From contig JAZAQT010000616.1 of NCBI GenBank assembly GCA_036417435.1, positions 434,001 through 498,000 of the forward strand: 64,000 nucleotides of DNA, in the 5' to 3' direction. The stretch comes from Inia geoffrensis. Taxonomy: Eukaryota > Chordata > Mammalia > Artiodactyla > Iniidae. The notes beneath the pieces were generated by a model, which was not told the DNA's origin, did not search any database, and was given only the letters and a program-made list of their open reading frames with translations. Made by a program: the position numbers and the translations under genes. Shown here piece by piece: positions 10,408 to 24,294 of this stretch. Each line of letters opens with the position of its first letter. The stretch's first letter is position 1.

Positions 10408-12142
10408 ATCCTTCAGCTAAAATATGCATGGAAAACCCAGAATATGGTCCACGAAGTGACCAGGCAAAATTTTAAAACTCATCGCCATTTTGGCCCCCTG
10501 GTACTCGAGTTCGCCGTTCCAGATGCGATATTAACATTCTCCCCACTTGGAGAGTCAGTGCCTTTGACCTCTTGTTTGGCACAGTTTGCAATTTCTGTGG
10601 AAGATGAACAGGAATAAGGAGAACGAATGAGCAGCTAACTCGATGTGTTTGGACGGGCACATTGAACTCTGATTTCCCTACAGGAAGAAGAATTCACCAA
10701 AGGCTCAGCGGGCCATGCCGGAACGAGATTAGGGCCTGAAGCGATTCTTCGGGTTTTCGGTCAGCTCACAAGAAAGCGAGTTGAGAAAAGGAGATCTTTG
10801 GCACTGTAACTCACAATCCTGCAGAGTTCCAAATGACCCCTATCATCCAAAAATTTATTGAAGGAAGGCTGTGAAGAGGACTTGAACGCGACGCAGAATT
10901 GCAGAAAACAGATATCAGGGGGTAGATAAGAATTGCTCTGAAAGCGTAGGAAAAGAGGCAGCAGTTCGACAGTGATGCACTTGGCCAAAAAGGGCGTATG
11001 CGTTTTTTCCTGAATATATTCAGGAAAAAACGCATACGCCCTTTTTGGCCAACCAAGCAAGCCTGCAATGGAAATCCGCACTACAAGGAAGTCTCACTTC
11101 CCACGGATCCAAAGGGCCGTCCGAAAAAAGTGTAAAATCCAGAGAGGCAGGACAGGCCGTGGAGAACCGGCAGCCTTGTTATGCTGATGGGCGGGATGTA
11201 AGTTGCCAACAGCCACTCTGGAGAAGTGGATGGTGTTTCCTGGAACAAAGAAAAAACCAAGCTAGAGAGCCTAGGGCACTTCCAGTTATGGTGCTATAGA
11301 TTCGGAAAATTTAAATGAAAAAGACACAGCCACACCAAAGTTTGGGGCTGCTCTGTGTACGGGATCCTTGACTATGGTACAACTTTAATAGCCCAGAAAG
11401 AGAAAAATGGATATAGAAGTTGTGGTACATCCCTACAATGGAATATCACTCAACAATGAAATCCATGGCAACACACCAGTAGCAGCATAATGACAGGATT
11501 TAGTTATGATGATTCTAAGTGAAATAAGTCACACAGAAAAAGAAACATCATAAGATATCACTAATACCGGGAATGTAAACACGGCTACGTGTGAACTGCA
11601 TTACAAAACACAACAGAGTCTCACATTTACAAAAGAAACTTATGCTTGCTTAAGGGGAAAGGAGAGTGGGGAGGCTGCATAAAACCAGAGGTTCACATTA
11701 GGACAGATACCATTCCATAAGCCAAATATATATTAGACAAGACCTACTCCTTGCTCAACGAAATGGACTCAACACCCCGTATTCAAAACCTAGGAATATG
11801 CCTGACTATGAAGAAAATTAAAACCCATACATTTATAGGTCTCCGTAAGAAAATCATTTGTGTACAGCACCATACACACAGCAGTGTCAATAAGCTAAAT
11901 CCCCTTATAAAAATAAATTTGAAAAACAAAACACAAGGACTGTGAAATAGAGAGAAATTCTTATATAAGTCCTTCAGGGCTTATGAGGAATCTTGGATTT
12001 ACCACCTCTACATCCACAGCTGGGGGAGAGATAAGGCTGGACACTTGGGGCTGATAGTATTGGTGAGGGAATGCAGACCCTTTGAGGTAATGGTGCATGG
12101 TTCCCATTCCACGGGTCCCAAATCTCCACGTTTAAGGGATTT
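10408..12142. repeat. Satellite monomer 7 (1,735 bp), transitional
   Basis: Its 5' part shares states with monomer 6. From about 11100 it has the states of the homogenised block (CACGGATCC, GGCCGTGGAG, GATGTAAGTTG), but it keeps the older GGTACAAC near 11376. It marks the transition from the diverse left flank to the homogeneous block. Confidence 0.95.
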
Positions 12143-13878
12143 ATCCTTCAGCTAAAATATGCATGGAAAACCCAGAATATGGTCCACGAAGTGATCAGGC
12201 ATAATTTCTAAAACTCATCGCCATTTTCGCCCCCTGATACTCGAGTTCGCCGTTCCAGATGCGATATTAACATTCTCCCCACTTGGAGAGTCAGTGCCTT
12301 TGACCTCTTGTTTGGCACAGTTTTCAATTTCTGTGGAAGATGAACAGGAATAAGGAGAACCAATGAGCGGCTAACTCGATGTGTTTGGACGGGCACATTG
12401 AACTCTGATTTCCCTACAGGAAGAAGAATTCACCAAAGGCTCAGCGGGCCATGCCGGAACGAGATTAGGGCCTGAAGCGATTCTTCGGGTTTTCGGTCAG
12501 CTCACAAGAAAGCGAGTTGAGAAAAGGAGATCTTTGGCACTGTAACTCACAATCCTGCAGAGTTCCAAATGACCCCTATCATCCAAAAATTTATTGAAGG
12601 AAGGCTGTGAAGAGGACTTGAACGCGACGCAGAATTGCAGAAAACAGATATCAGGGGGTAGATAAGAATTGCTCTGAAAGCGTAGGAAAAGAGGCAGCAG
12701 TTCGACAGTGATGCACTTGGCCAAAAAGGGCGTATGCGTTTTTTCCTGAATATATTCAGGAAAAAACGCATACGCCCTTTTTGGCCAACCAAGCAAGCCT
12801 GCAATGGAAATCCGCACTACAAGGAAGTCTCACTTCCCACGGATCCAAAGGGCCGTCCGAAAAAAGTGTAAAATCCAGAGAGGCAGTACAGGCCGTGGAG
12901 AACCGGCAGCCTTGTTATGCTGATGGGCGGGATGTAAGTTGCCAACAGCCACTCTGGAGAAGTGGATGGTGTTTCCTGGAACAAAGAAAAAACCAAGCTA
13001 GAGAGCCTAGGGCACTTCCAGTTATGGTGCTATAGATTCGGAAAATTTAAATGAAAAAGACACAGCCACACCAAAGTTTGGGGCTGCTCTGTGTACGGGA
13101 TCCTTGACTATGGCACAACTTTAATAGCCCAGAAAGAGAAAAATGGATATAGAAGTTGTGGTACATCCCTACAATGGAATATCACTCAACAATGAAATCC
13201 ATGGCAACACACCAGTAGCAGCATAATGACAGGATTTAGTTATGATGATTCTAAGTGAAATAAGTCACACAGAAAAAGAAACATCATAAGATATCACTAA
13301 TACCGGGAATGTAAACACGGCTACGTGTGAACTGCATTACAAAACACAACAGAGTCTCACATTTACAAAAGAAACTTATGCTTGCTTAAGGGGAAAGGAG
13401 AGTGGGGAGGCTGCATAAAACCAGAGGTTCACATTAGGACAGATACCATTCCATAAGCCAAATATATATTAGACAAGACCTACTCCTTGCTCAACGAAAT
13501 GGACTCAACACCCCGTATTCAAAACCTAGGAATATGCCTGACTATGAAGAAAATTAAAACCCATACATTTATAGGTCTCCGTAAGAAAATCATTTGTGTA
13601 CAGCACCATACACACAGCAGTGTCAATAAGCTAAATCCCCTTATAAAAATAAATTTGAAAAACAAAACACAAGGACTGTGAAATAGAGAGAAATTCTTAT
13701 ATAAGTCCTTCAGGGCTTGTGAGGAATCTTGGATTTACCACCTCTACATCCACAGCTGGGGGAGAGATAAGGCTGGACACTTGGGGCTGATAGTATTGGT
13801 GAGGGAATGCAGACCCTTTGAGGTAATGGTGCATGGTTCCCATTCCACGGGTCCCAAATCTCCACGTTTAAGGGATTT
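12143..13878. repeat. Satellite monomer 8 (1,736 bp)
   Basis: First of 29 consecutive monomers of identical length. Shares TTTTCAATTT (near 12321), GAAGCGATTC and GGCAGTACAGG (near 12882) with monomer 11, three units downstream. Confidence 0.95.
12798..13672 (+). mobile_element. LINE-1 3' fragment in monomer 8 (homogenised-block reference)
   Basis: Same L1 ORF2 tail, 3' UTR and A-rich end as in monomer 1. It has the states fixed in the homogenised block: GGCACAACTTT for GGTACAACTTT, ATCCATGGCAACACACC for ATCAATGGCAACAGACC, TACGTGTGAACTG for TACGCGTGAGCTG, and CTCCGTAAG for CTCCATAAG. Confidence 0.8.
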
Positions 13879-15614
13879 ATCCTTCAGCTAAAATATGCAT
13901 GGAAAACCCAGAATATGGTCCACGAAGTGATCAGGCATAATTTCTAAAACTCATCGCCATTTTCGCCCCCTGATACTCGAGTTCGCCGTTCCAGATGCGA
14001 TATTAACATTCTCCCCACTTGGAGAGTCAGTGCCTTTGACCTCTTGTTTGGCACAGTTTGCAATTTCTGTGGAAGATGAACAGGAATAAGGAGAACCAAT
14101 GAGCGGCTAACTCGATGTGTTTGGACGGGCACATTGAACTCTGATTTCCCTACAGGAAGAAGAATTCACCAAAGGCTCAGCGGGCCATGCCGGAACGAGA
14201 TTATGGCCTGAAGCAATTCTTCGGGTTTTCGGTCAGCTCACAAGAAAGCGAGTTGAGAAAAGGAGATCTTTGGCACTGTAACTCACAATCCTGCAGAGTT
14301 CCAAATGACCCCTATCATCCAAAAATTTATTGAAGGAAGGCTGTGAAGAGGACTTGAACGCGACGCAGAATTGCAGAAAACAGATATCAGGGGGTAGATA
14401 AGAATTGCTCTGAAAGCGTAGGAAAAGAGGCAGCAGTTCGACAGTGATGCACTTGGCCAAAAAGGGCGTATGCGTTTTTTCCTGAATATATTCAGGAAAA
14501 AACGCATACGCCCTTTTTGGCCAACCAAGCAAGCCTGCAATGGAAATCCGCACTACAAGGAAGTCTCACTTCCCACGGATCCAAAGGGCCGTCCGAAAAA
14601 AGTGTAAAATCCAGAGAGGCAGGACAGGCCGTGGAGAACCGGCAGCCTTGTTATGCTGATGGGCGGGATGTAAGTTGCCAACAGCCACTCTGGAGAAGTG
14701 GATGGTGTTTCCTGGAACAAAGAAAAAACCAAGCTAGAGAGCCTAGGGCACTTCCACTTATGGTGCTATAGATTCGGAAAATTTAAATGAAAAAGACACA
14801 GCCACACCAAAGTTTGGGGCTGCTCTGTGTACGGGATCCTTGACTATGGCACAACTTTAATAGCCCAGAAAGAGAAAAATGGATATAGAAGTTGTGGTAC
14901 ATCCCTACAATGGAATATCACTCAACAATGAAATCCATGGCAACACACCAGTAGCAGCATAATGACAGGATTTAGTTATGATGATTCTAAGTGAAATAAG
15001 TCACACAGAAAAAGAAACATCATAAGATATCACTAATACCGGGAATGTAAACACGGCTACGTGTGAACTGCATTACAAAACACAACAGAGTCTCACATTT
15101 ACAAAAGAAACTTATGCTTGCTTAAGGGGAAAGGAGAGTGGGGAGGCTGCATAAAACCAGAGGTTCACATTAGGACAGATACCATTCCATAAGCCAAATA
15201 TATATTAGACAAGACCTACTCCTTGCTCAACGAAATGGACTCAACACCCCGTATTCAAAACCTAGGAATATGCCTGACTATGAAGAAAATTAAAACCCAT
15301 ACATTTATAGGTCTCCGTAAGAAAATCATTTGTGTACAGCACCATACACACAGCAGTGTCAATAAGCTAAATCCCCTTATAAAAATAAATTTGAAAAACA
15401 AAACACAAGGACTGTGAAATAGAGAGAAATTCTTATATAAGTCCTTCAGGGCTTGTGAGGAATCTTGGATTTACCACCTCTACATCCACAGCTGGGGGAG
15501 AGATAAGGCTGGACACTTGGGGCTGATAGTATTGGTGAGGGAATGCAGACCCTTTGAGGTAATGGTGCATGGTTCCCATTCCACGGGTCCCAAATCTCCA
15601 CGTTTAAGGGATTT
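13879..15614. repeat. Satellite monomer 9 (1,736 bp)
   Basis: Homogenised type with a private GATTATGGCC near 14209. CACTTATGG state at the L1 ORF2 start region, in contrast to CAGTTATGG in monomers 8 and 10. Confidence 0.95.
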
Positions 15615-17350
15615 ATCCTTCAGCTAAAATATGCATGGAAAACCCAGAATATGGTCCACGAAGTGATCAGGCATAATTTCTAAAACTCATCGCCATTTTC
15701 GCCCCCTGATACTCGAGTTCGCCGTTCCAGATGCGATATTAACATTCTCCCCACTTGGAGAGTCAGTGCCTTTGACCTCTTGTTTGGCACAGTTTGCAAT
15801 TTCTGTGGAAGATGAACAGGAATAAGGAGAACCAATGAGCGGCTAACTCGATGTGTTTGGACGGGCACATTGAACTCTGATTTCCCTACAGGAAGAAGAA
15901 TTCACCAAAGGCTCAGCGGGCCATGCCGGAACGAGATTAGGGCCTGAAGCAATTCTTCGGGTTTTCGGTCAGCTCACAAGAAAGCGAGTTGAGAAAAGGA
16001 GATCTTTGGCACTGTAACTCACAATCCTGCAGAGTTCCAAATGACCCCTATCATCCAAAAATTTATTGAAGGAAGGCTGTGAAGAGGACTTGAACGCGAC
16101 GCAGAATTGCAGAAAACAGATATCAGGGGGTAGATAAGAATTGCTCTGAAAGCGTAGGAAAAGAGGCAGCAGTTCGACAGTGATGCACTTGGCCAAAAAG
16201 GGCGTATGCGTTTTTTCCTGAATATATTCAGGAAAAAACGCATACGCCCTTTTTGGCCAACCAAGCAAGCCTGCAATGGAAATCCGCACTACAAGGAAGT
16301 CTCACTTCCCACGGATCCAAAGGGCCGTCCGAAAAAAGTGTAAAATCCAGAGAGGCAGGACAGGCCGTGGAGAACCGGCAGCCTTGTTATGCTGATGGGC
16401 GGGATGTAAGTTGCCAACAGCCACTCTGGAGAAGTGGATGGTGTTTCCTGGAACAAAGAAAAAACCAAGCTAGAGAGCCTAGGGCACTTCCAGTTATGGT
16501 GCTATAGATTCGGAAAATTTAAATGAAAAAGACACAGCCACACCAAAGTTTGGGGCTGCTCTGTGTACGGGATCCTTGACTATGGCACAACTTTAATAGC
16601 CCAGAAAGAGAAAAATGGATATAGAAGTTGTGGTACATCCCTACAATGGAATATCACTCAACAATGAAATCCATGGCAACACACCAGTAGCAGCATAATG
16701 ACAGGATTTAGTTATGATGATTCTAAGTGAAATAAGTCACACAGAAAAAGAAACATCATAAGATATCACTAATACCGGGAATGTAAACACGGCTACGTGT
16801 GAACTGCATTACAAAACACAACAGAGTCTCACATTTACAAAAGAAACTTATGCTTGCTTAAGGGGAAAGGAGAGTGGGGAGGCTGCATAAAACCAGAGGT
16901 TCACATTAGGACAGATACCATTCCATAAGCCAAATATATATTAGACAAGACCTACTCCTTGCTCAACGAAATGGACTCAACACCCCGTATTCAAAACCTA
17001 GGAATATGCCTGACTATGAAGAAAATTAAAACCCATACATTTATAGGTCTCCGTAAGAAAATCATTTGTGTACAGCACCATACACACAGCAGTGTCAATA
17101 AGCTAAATCCCCTTATAAAAATAAATTTGAAAAACAAAACACAAGGACTGTGAAATAGAGAGAAATTCTTATATAAGTCCTTCAGGGCTTATGAGGAATC
17201 TTGGATTTACCACCTCTACATCCACAGCTGGGGGAGAGATAAGGCTGGACACTTGGGGCTGATAGTATTGGTGAGGGAATGCAGACCCTTTGAGGTAATG
17301 GTGCATGGTTCCCATTCCACGGGTCCCAAATCTCCACGTTTAAGGGATTT
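15615..17350. repeat. Satellite monomer 10 (1,736 bp)
   Basis: Homogenised type. Carries GGGCTTATGAGG with A at 17191, a state shared with the end of monomer 7 (11983), exactly 5,208 bp upstream. Confidence 0.95.
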
Positions 17351-19086
17351 ATCCTTCAGCTAAAATATGCATGGAAAACCCAGAATATGGTCCACGAAGT
17401 GATCAGGCATAATTTCTAAAACTCATCGCCATTTTCGCCCCCTGATACTCGAGTTCGCCGTTCCAGATGCGATATTAACATTCTCCCCACTTGGAGAGTC
17501 AGTGCCTTTGACCTCTTGTTTGGCACAGTTTTCAATTTCTGTGGAAGATGAACAGGAATAAGGAGAACCAATGAGCGGCTAACTCGATGTGTTTGGACGG
17601 GCACATTGAACTCTGATTTCCCTACAGGAAGAAGAATTCACCAAAGGCTCAGCGGGCCATGCCGGAACGAGATTAGGGCCTGAAGCGATTCTTCGGGTTT
17701 TCGGTCAGCTCACAAGAAAGCGAGTTGAGAAAAGGAGATCTTTGGCACTGTAACTCACAATCCTGCAGAGTTCCAAATGACCCCTATCATCCAAAAATTT
17801 ATTGAAGGAAGGCTGTGAAGAGGACTTGAACGCGACGCAGAATTGCAGAAAACAGATATCAGGGGGTAGATAAGAATTGCTCTGAAAGCGTAGGAAAAGA
17901 GGCAGCAGTTCGACAGTGATGCACTTGGCCAAAAAGGGCGTATGCGTTTTTTCCTGAATATATTCAGGAAAAAACGCATACGCCCTTTTTGGCCAACCAA
18001 GCAAGCCTGCAATGGAAATCCGCACTACAAGGAAGTCTCACTTCCCACGGATCCAAAGGGCCGTCCGAAAAAAGTGTAAAATCCAGAGAGGCAGTACAGG
18101 CCGTGGAGAACCGGCAGCCTTGTTATGCTGATGGGCGGGATGTAAGTTGCCAACAGCCACTCTGGAGAAGTGGATGGTGTTTCCTGGAACAAAGAAAAAA
18201 CCAAGCTAGAGAGCCTAGGGCACTTCCAGTTATGGTGCTATAGATTCGGAAAATTTAAATGAAAAAGACACAGCCACACCAAAGTTTGGGGCTGCTCTGT
18301 GTACGGGATCCTTGACTATGGCACAACTTTAATAGCCCAGAAAGAGAAAAATGGATATAGAAGTTGTGGTACATCCCTACAATGGAATATCACTCAACAA
18401 TGAAATCCATGGCAACACACCAGTAGCAGCATAATGACAGGATTTAGTTATGATGATTCTAAGTGAAATAAGTCACACAGAAAAAGAAACATCATAAGAT
18501 ATCACTAATACCGGGAATGTAAACACGGCTACGTGTGAACTGCATTACAAAACACAACAGAGTCTCACATTTACAAAAGAAACTTATGCTTGCTTAAGGG
18601 GAAAGGAGAGTGGGGAGGCTGCATAAAACCAGAGGTTCACATTAGGACAGATACCATTCCATAAGCCAAATATATATTAGACAAGACCTACTCCTTGCTC
18701 AACGAAATGGACTCAACACCCCGTATTCAAAACCTAGGAATATGCCTGACTATGAAGAAAATTAAAACCCATACATTTATAGGTCTCCGTAAGAAAATCA
18801 TTTGTGTACAGCACCATACACACAGCAGTGTCAATAAGCTAAATCCCCTTATAAAAATAAATTTGAAAAACAAAACACAAGGACTGTGAAATAGAGAGAA
18901 ATTCTTATATAAGTCCTTCAGGGCTTGTGAGGAATCTTGGATTTACCACCTCTACATCCACAGCTGGGGGAGAGATAAGGCTGGACACTTGGGGCTGATA
19001 GTATTGGTGAGGGAATGCAGACCCTTTGAGGTAATGGTGCATGGTTCCCATTCCACGGGTCCCAAATCTCCACGTTTAAGGGATTT
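17351..19086. repeat. Satellite monomer 11 (1,736 bp)
   Basis: Shares three rare variants with monomer 8 (see monomer 8), giving a local three-monomer periodicity. Confidence 0.95.
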
Positions 19087-20822
19087 ATCCTTCAGCTAAA
19101 ATATGCATGGAAAACCCAGAATATGGTCCACGAAGTGATCAGGCATAATTTCTAAAACTCATCGCCATTTTCGCCCCCTGATACTCGAGTTCGCCGTTCC
19201 AGATGCGATATTAACATTCTCCCCACTTGGAGAGTCAGTGCCTTTGACCTCTTGTTTGGCACAGTTTGCAATTTCTGTGGAAGATGAACAGGAATAAGGA
19301 GAACCAATGAGCGGCTAACTCGATGTGTTTGGACGGGCACATTGAACTCTGATTTCCCTACAGGAAGAAGAATTCACCAAAGGCTCAGCGGGCCATGCCG
19401 GAACGAGATTAGGGCCTGAAGCAATTCTTCGGGTTTTCGGTCAGCTCACAAGAAAGCGAGTTGAGAAAAGGAGATCTTTGGCACTGTAACTCACAATCCT
19501 GCAGAGTTCCAAATGACCCCTATCATCCAAAAATTTATTGAAGGAAGGCTGTGAAGAGGACTTGAACGCGACGCAGAATTGCAGAAAACAGATATCAGGG
19601 GGTAGATAAGAATTGCTCTGAAAGCGTAGGAAAAGAGGCAGCAGTTCGACAGTGATGCACTTGGCCAAAAAGGGCGTATTCGTTTTTTCCTGAATATATT
19701 CAGGAAAAAACGCATACGCCCTTTTTGGCCAACCAAGCAAGCCTGCAATGGAAATCCGCACTACAAGGAAGTCTCACTTCCCACGGATCCAAAGGGCCGT
19801 CCGAAAAAAGTGTAAAATCCAGAGAGGCAGGACAGGCCGTGGAGAACCGGCAGCCTTGTTATGCTGATGGGCGGGATGTAAGTTGCCAACAGCCACTCTG
19901 GAGAAGTGGATGGTGTTTCCTGGAACAAAGAAAAAACCAAGCTAGAGAGCCTAGGGCACTTCCACTTATGGTGCTATAGATTCGGAAAATTTAAATGAAA
20001 AAGACACAGCCACACCAAAGTTTGGGGCTGCTCTGTGTACGGGATCCTTGACTATGGCACAACTTTAATAGCCCAGAAAGAGAAAAATGGATATAGAAGT
20101 TGTGGTACATCCCTACAATGGAATATCACTCAACAATGAAATCCATGGCAACACACCAGTAGCAGCATAATGACAGGATTTAGTTATGATGATTCTAAGT
20201 GAAATAAGTCACACAGAAAAAGAAACATCATAAGATATCACTAATACCGGGAATGTAAACACGGCTACGTGTGAACTGCATTACAAAACACAACAGAGTC
20301 TCACATTTACAAAAGAAACTTATGCTTGCTTAAGGGGAAAGGAGAGTGGGGAGGCTGCATAAAACCAGAGGTTCACATTAGGACAGATACCATTCCATAA
20401 GCCAAATATATATTAGACAAGACCTACTCCTTGCTCAACGAAATGGACTCAACACCCCGTATTCAAAACCTAGGAATATGCCTGACTATGAAGAAAATTA
20501 AAACCCATACATTTATAGGTCTCCGTAAGAAAATCATTTGTGTACAGCACCATACACACAGCAGTGTCAATAAGCTAAATCCCCTTATAAAAATAAATTT
20601 GAAAAACAAAACACAAGGACTGTGAAATAGAGAGAAATTCTTATATAAGTCCTTCAGGGCTTGTGAGGAATCTTGGATTTACCACCTCTACATCCACAGC
20701 TGGGGGAGAGATAAGGCTGGACACTTGGGGCTGATAGTATTGGTGAGGGAATGCAGACCCTTTGAGGTAATGGTGCATGGTTCCCATTCCACGGGTCCCA
20801 AATCTCCACGTTTAAGGGATTT
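19087..20822. repeat. Satellite monomer 12 (1,736 bp)
   Basis: Homogenised type. Private T at 19680 breaks one pair of the palindrome. Confidence 0.95.
19661..19732. mobile_element. Palindromic MITE copy, monomer 12 (one mismatch)
   Basis: Single private mismatch at 19680 (T for G), in the left arm. Confidence 0.75.
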
Positions 20823-22558
20823 ATCCTTCAGCTAAAATATGCATGGAAAACCCAGAATATGGTCCACGAAGTGATCAGGCATAATTTCTAAAACTCATCG
20901 CCATTTTCGCCCCCTGATACTCGAGTTCGCCGTTCCAGATGCGATATTAACATTCTCCCCACTTGGAGAGTCAGTGCCTTTGACCTCTTGTTTGGCACAG
21001 TTTGCAATTTCTGTGGAAGATGAACAGGAATAAGGAGAACCAATGAGCGGCTAACTCGATGTGTTTGGACGGGCACATTGAACTCTGATTTCCCTACAGG
21101 AAGAAGAATTCACCAAAGGCTCAGCGGGCCATGCCGGAACGAGATTAGGGCCTGAAGCAATTCTTCGGGTTTTCGGTCAGCTCACAAGAAAGCGAGTTGA
21201 GAAAAGGAGATCTTTGGCACTGTAACTCACAATCCTGCAGAGTTCCAAATGACCCCTATCATCCAAAAATTTATTGAAGGAAGGCTGTGAAGAGGACTTG
21301 AACGCGACGCAGAATTGCAGAAAACAGATATCAGGGGGTAGATAAGAATTGCTCTGAAAGCGTAGGAAAAGAGGCAGCAGTTCGACAGTGATGCACTTGG
21401 CCAAAAAGGGCGTATGCGTTTTTTCCTGAATATATTCAGGAAAAAACGCATACGCCCTTTTTGGCCAACCAAGCAAGCCTGCAATGGAAATCCGCACTAC
21501 AAGGAAGTCTCACTTCCCACGGATCCAAAGGGCCGTCCGAAAAAAGTGTAAAATCCAGAGAGGCAGGACAGGCCGTGGAGAACCGGCAGCCTTGTTATGC
21601 TGATGGGCGGGATGTAAGTTGCCAACAGCCACTCTGGAGAAGTGGATGGTGTTTCCTGGAACAAAGAAAAAACCAAGCTAGAGAGCCTAGGGCACTTCCA
21701 CTTATGGTGCTATAGATTCGGAAAATTTAAATGAAAAAGACACAGCCACACCAAAGTTTGGGGCTGCTCTGTGTACGGGATCCTTGACTATGGCACAACT
21801 TTAATAGCCCAGAAAGAGAAAAATGGATATAGAAGTTGTGGTACATCCCTACAATGGAATATCACTCAACAATGAAATCCATGGCAACACACCAGTAGCA
21901 GCATAATGACAGGATTTAGTTATGATGATTCTAAGTGAAATAAGTCACACAGAAAAAGAAACATCATAAGATATCACTAATACCGGGAATGTAAACACGG
22001 CTACGTGTGAACTGCATTACAAAACACAACAGAGTCTCACATTTACAAAAGAAACTTATGCTTGCTTAAGGGGAAAGGAGAGTGGGGAGGCTGCATAAAA
22101 CCAGAGGTTCACATTAGGACAGATACCATTCCATAAGCCAAATATATATTAGACAAGACCTACTCCTTGCTCAACGAAATGGACTCAACACCCCGTATTC
22201 AAAACCTAGGAATATGCCTGACTATGAAGAAAATTAAAACCCATACATTTATAGGTCTCCGTAAGAAAATCATTTGTGTACAGCACCATACACACAGCAG
22301 TGTCAATAAGCTAAATCCCCTTATAAAAATAAATTTGAAAAACAAAACACAAGGACTGTGAAATAGAGAGAAATTCTTATATAAGTCCTTCAGGGCTTGT
22401 GAGGAATCTTGGATTTACCACCTCTACATCCACAGCTGGGGGAGAGATAAGGCTGGACACTTGGGGCTGATAGTATTGGTGAGGGAATGCAGACCCTTTG
22501 AGGTAATGGTGCATGGTTCCCATTCCACGGGTCCCAAATCTCCACGTTTAAGGGATTT
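20823..22558. repeat. Satellite monomer 13 (1,736 bp)
   Basis: Homogenised consensus type. I saw no clear private variant separating it from monomer 14. Confidence 0.95.
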
Positions 22559-24294
22559 ATCCTTCAGCTAAAATATGCATGGAAAACCCAGAATATGGTC
22601 CACGAAGTGATCAGGCATAATTTCTAAAACTCATCGCCATTTTCGCCCCCTGATACTCGAGTTCGCCGTTCCAGATGCGATATTAACATTCTCCCCACTT
22701 GGAGAGTCAGTGCCTTTGACCTCTTGTTTGGCACAGTTTGCAATTTCTGTGGAAGATGAACAGGAATAAGGAGAACCAATGAGCGGCTAACTCGATGTGT
22801 TTGGACGGGCACATTGAACTCTGATTTCCCTACAGGAAGAAGAATTCACCAAAGGCTCAGCGGGCCATGCCGGAACGAGATTAGGGCCTGAAGCAATTCT
22901 TCGGGTTTTCGGTCAGCTCACAAGAAAGCGAGTTGAGAAAAGGAGATCTTTGGCACTGTAACTCACAATCCTGCAGAGTTCCAAATGACCCCTATCATCC
23001 AAAAATTTATTGAAGGAAGGCTGTGAAGAGGACTTGAACGCGACGCAGAATTGCAGAAAACAGATATCAGGGGGTAGATAAGAATTGCTCTGAAAGCGTA
23101 GGAAAAGAGGCAGCAGTTCGACAGTGATGCACTTGGCCAAAAAGGGCGTATGCGTTTTTTCCTGAATATATTCAGGAAAAAACGCATACGCCCTTTTTGG
23201 CCAACCAAGCAAGCCTGCAATGGAAATCCGCACTACAAGGAAGTCTCACTTCCCACGGATCCAAAGGGCCGTCCGAAAAAAGTGTAAAATCCAGAGAGGC
23301 AGGACAGGCCGTGGAGAACCGGCAGCCTTGTTATGCTGATGGGCGGGATGTAAGTTGCCAACAGCCACTCTGGAGAAGTGGATGGTGTTTCCTGGAACAA
23401 AGAAAAAACCAAGCTAGAGAGCCTAGGGCACTTCCACTTATGGTGCTATAGATTCGGAAAATTTAAATGAAAAAGACACAGCCACACCAAAGTTTGGGGC
23501 TGCTCTGTGTACGGGATCCTTGACTATGGCACAACTTTAATAGCCCAGAAAGAGAAAAATGGATATAGAAGTTGTGGTACATCCCTACAATGGAATATCA
23601 CTCAACAATGAAATCCATGGCAACACACCAGTAGCAGCATAATGACAGGATTTAGTTATGATGATTCTAAGTGAAATAAGTCACACAGAAAAAGAAACAT
23701 CATAAGATATCACTAATACCGGGAATGTAAACACGGCTACGTGTGAACTGCATTACAAAACACAACAGAGTCTCACATTTACAAAAGAAACTTATGCTTG
23801 CTTAAGGGGAAAGGAGAGTGGGGAGGCTGCATAAAACCAGAGGTTCACATTAGGACAGATACCATTCCATAAGCCAAATATATATTAGACAAGACCTACT
23901 CCTTGCTCAACGAAATGGACTCAACACCCCGTATTCAAAACCTAGGAATATGCCTGACTATGAAGAAAATTAAAACCCATACATTTATAGGTCTCCGTAA
24001 GAAAATCATTTGTGTACAGCACCATACACACAGCAGTGTCAATAAGCTAAATCCCCTTATAAAAATAAATTTGAAAAACAAAACACAAGGACTGTGAAAT
24101 AGAGAGAAATTCTTATATAAGTCCTTCAGGGCTTGTGAGGAATCTTGGATTTACCACCTCTACATCCACAGCTGGGGGAGAGATAAGGCTGGACACTTGG
24201 GGCTGATAGTATTGGTGAGGGAATGCAGACCCTTTGAGGTAATGGTGCATGGTTCCCATTCCACGGGTCCCAAATCTCCACGTTTAAGGGATTT
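22559..24294. repeat. Satellite monomer 14 (1,736 bp)
   Basis: Homogenised consensus type, indistinguishable by eye from monomer 13. Confidence 0.95.
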
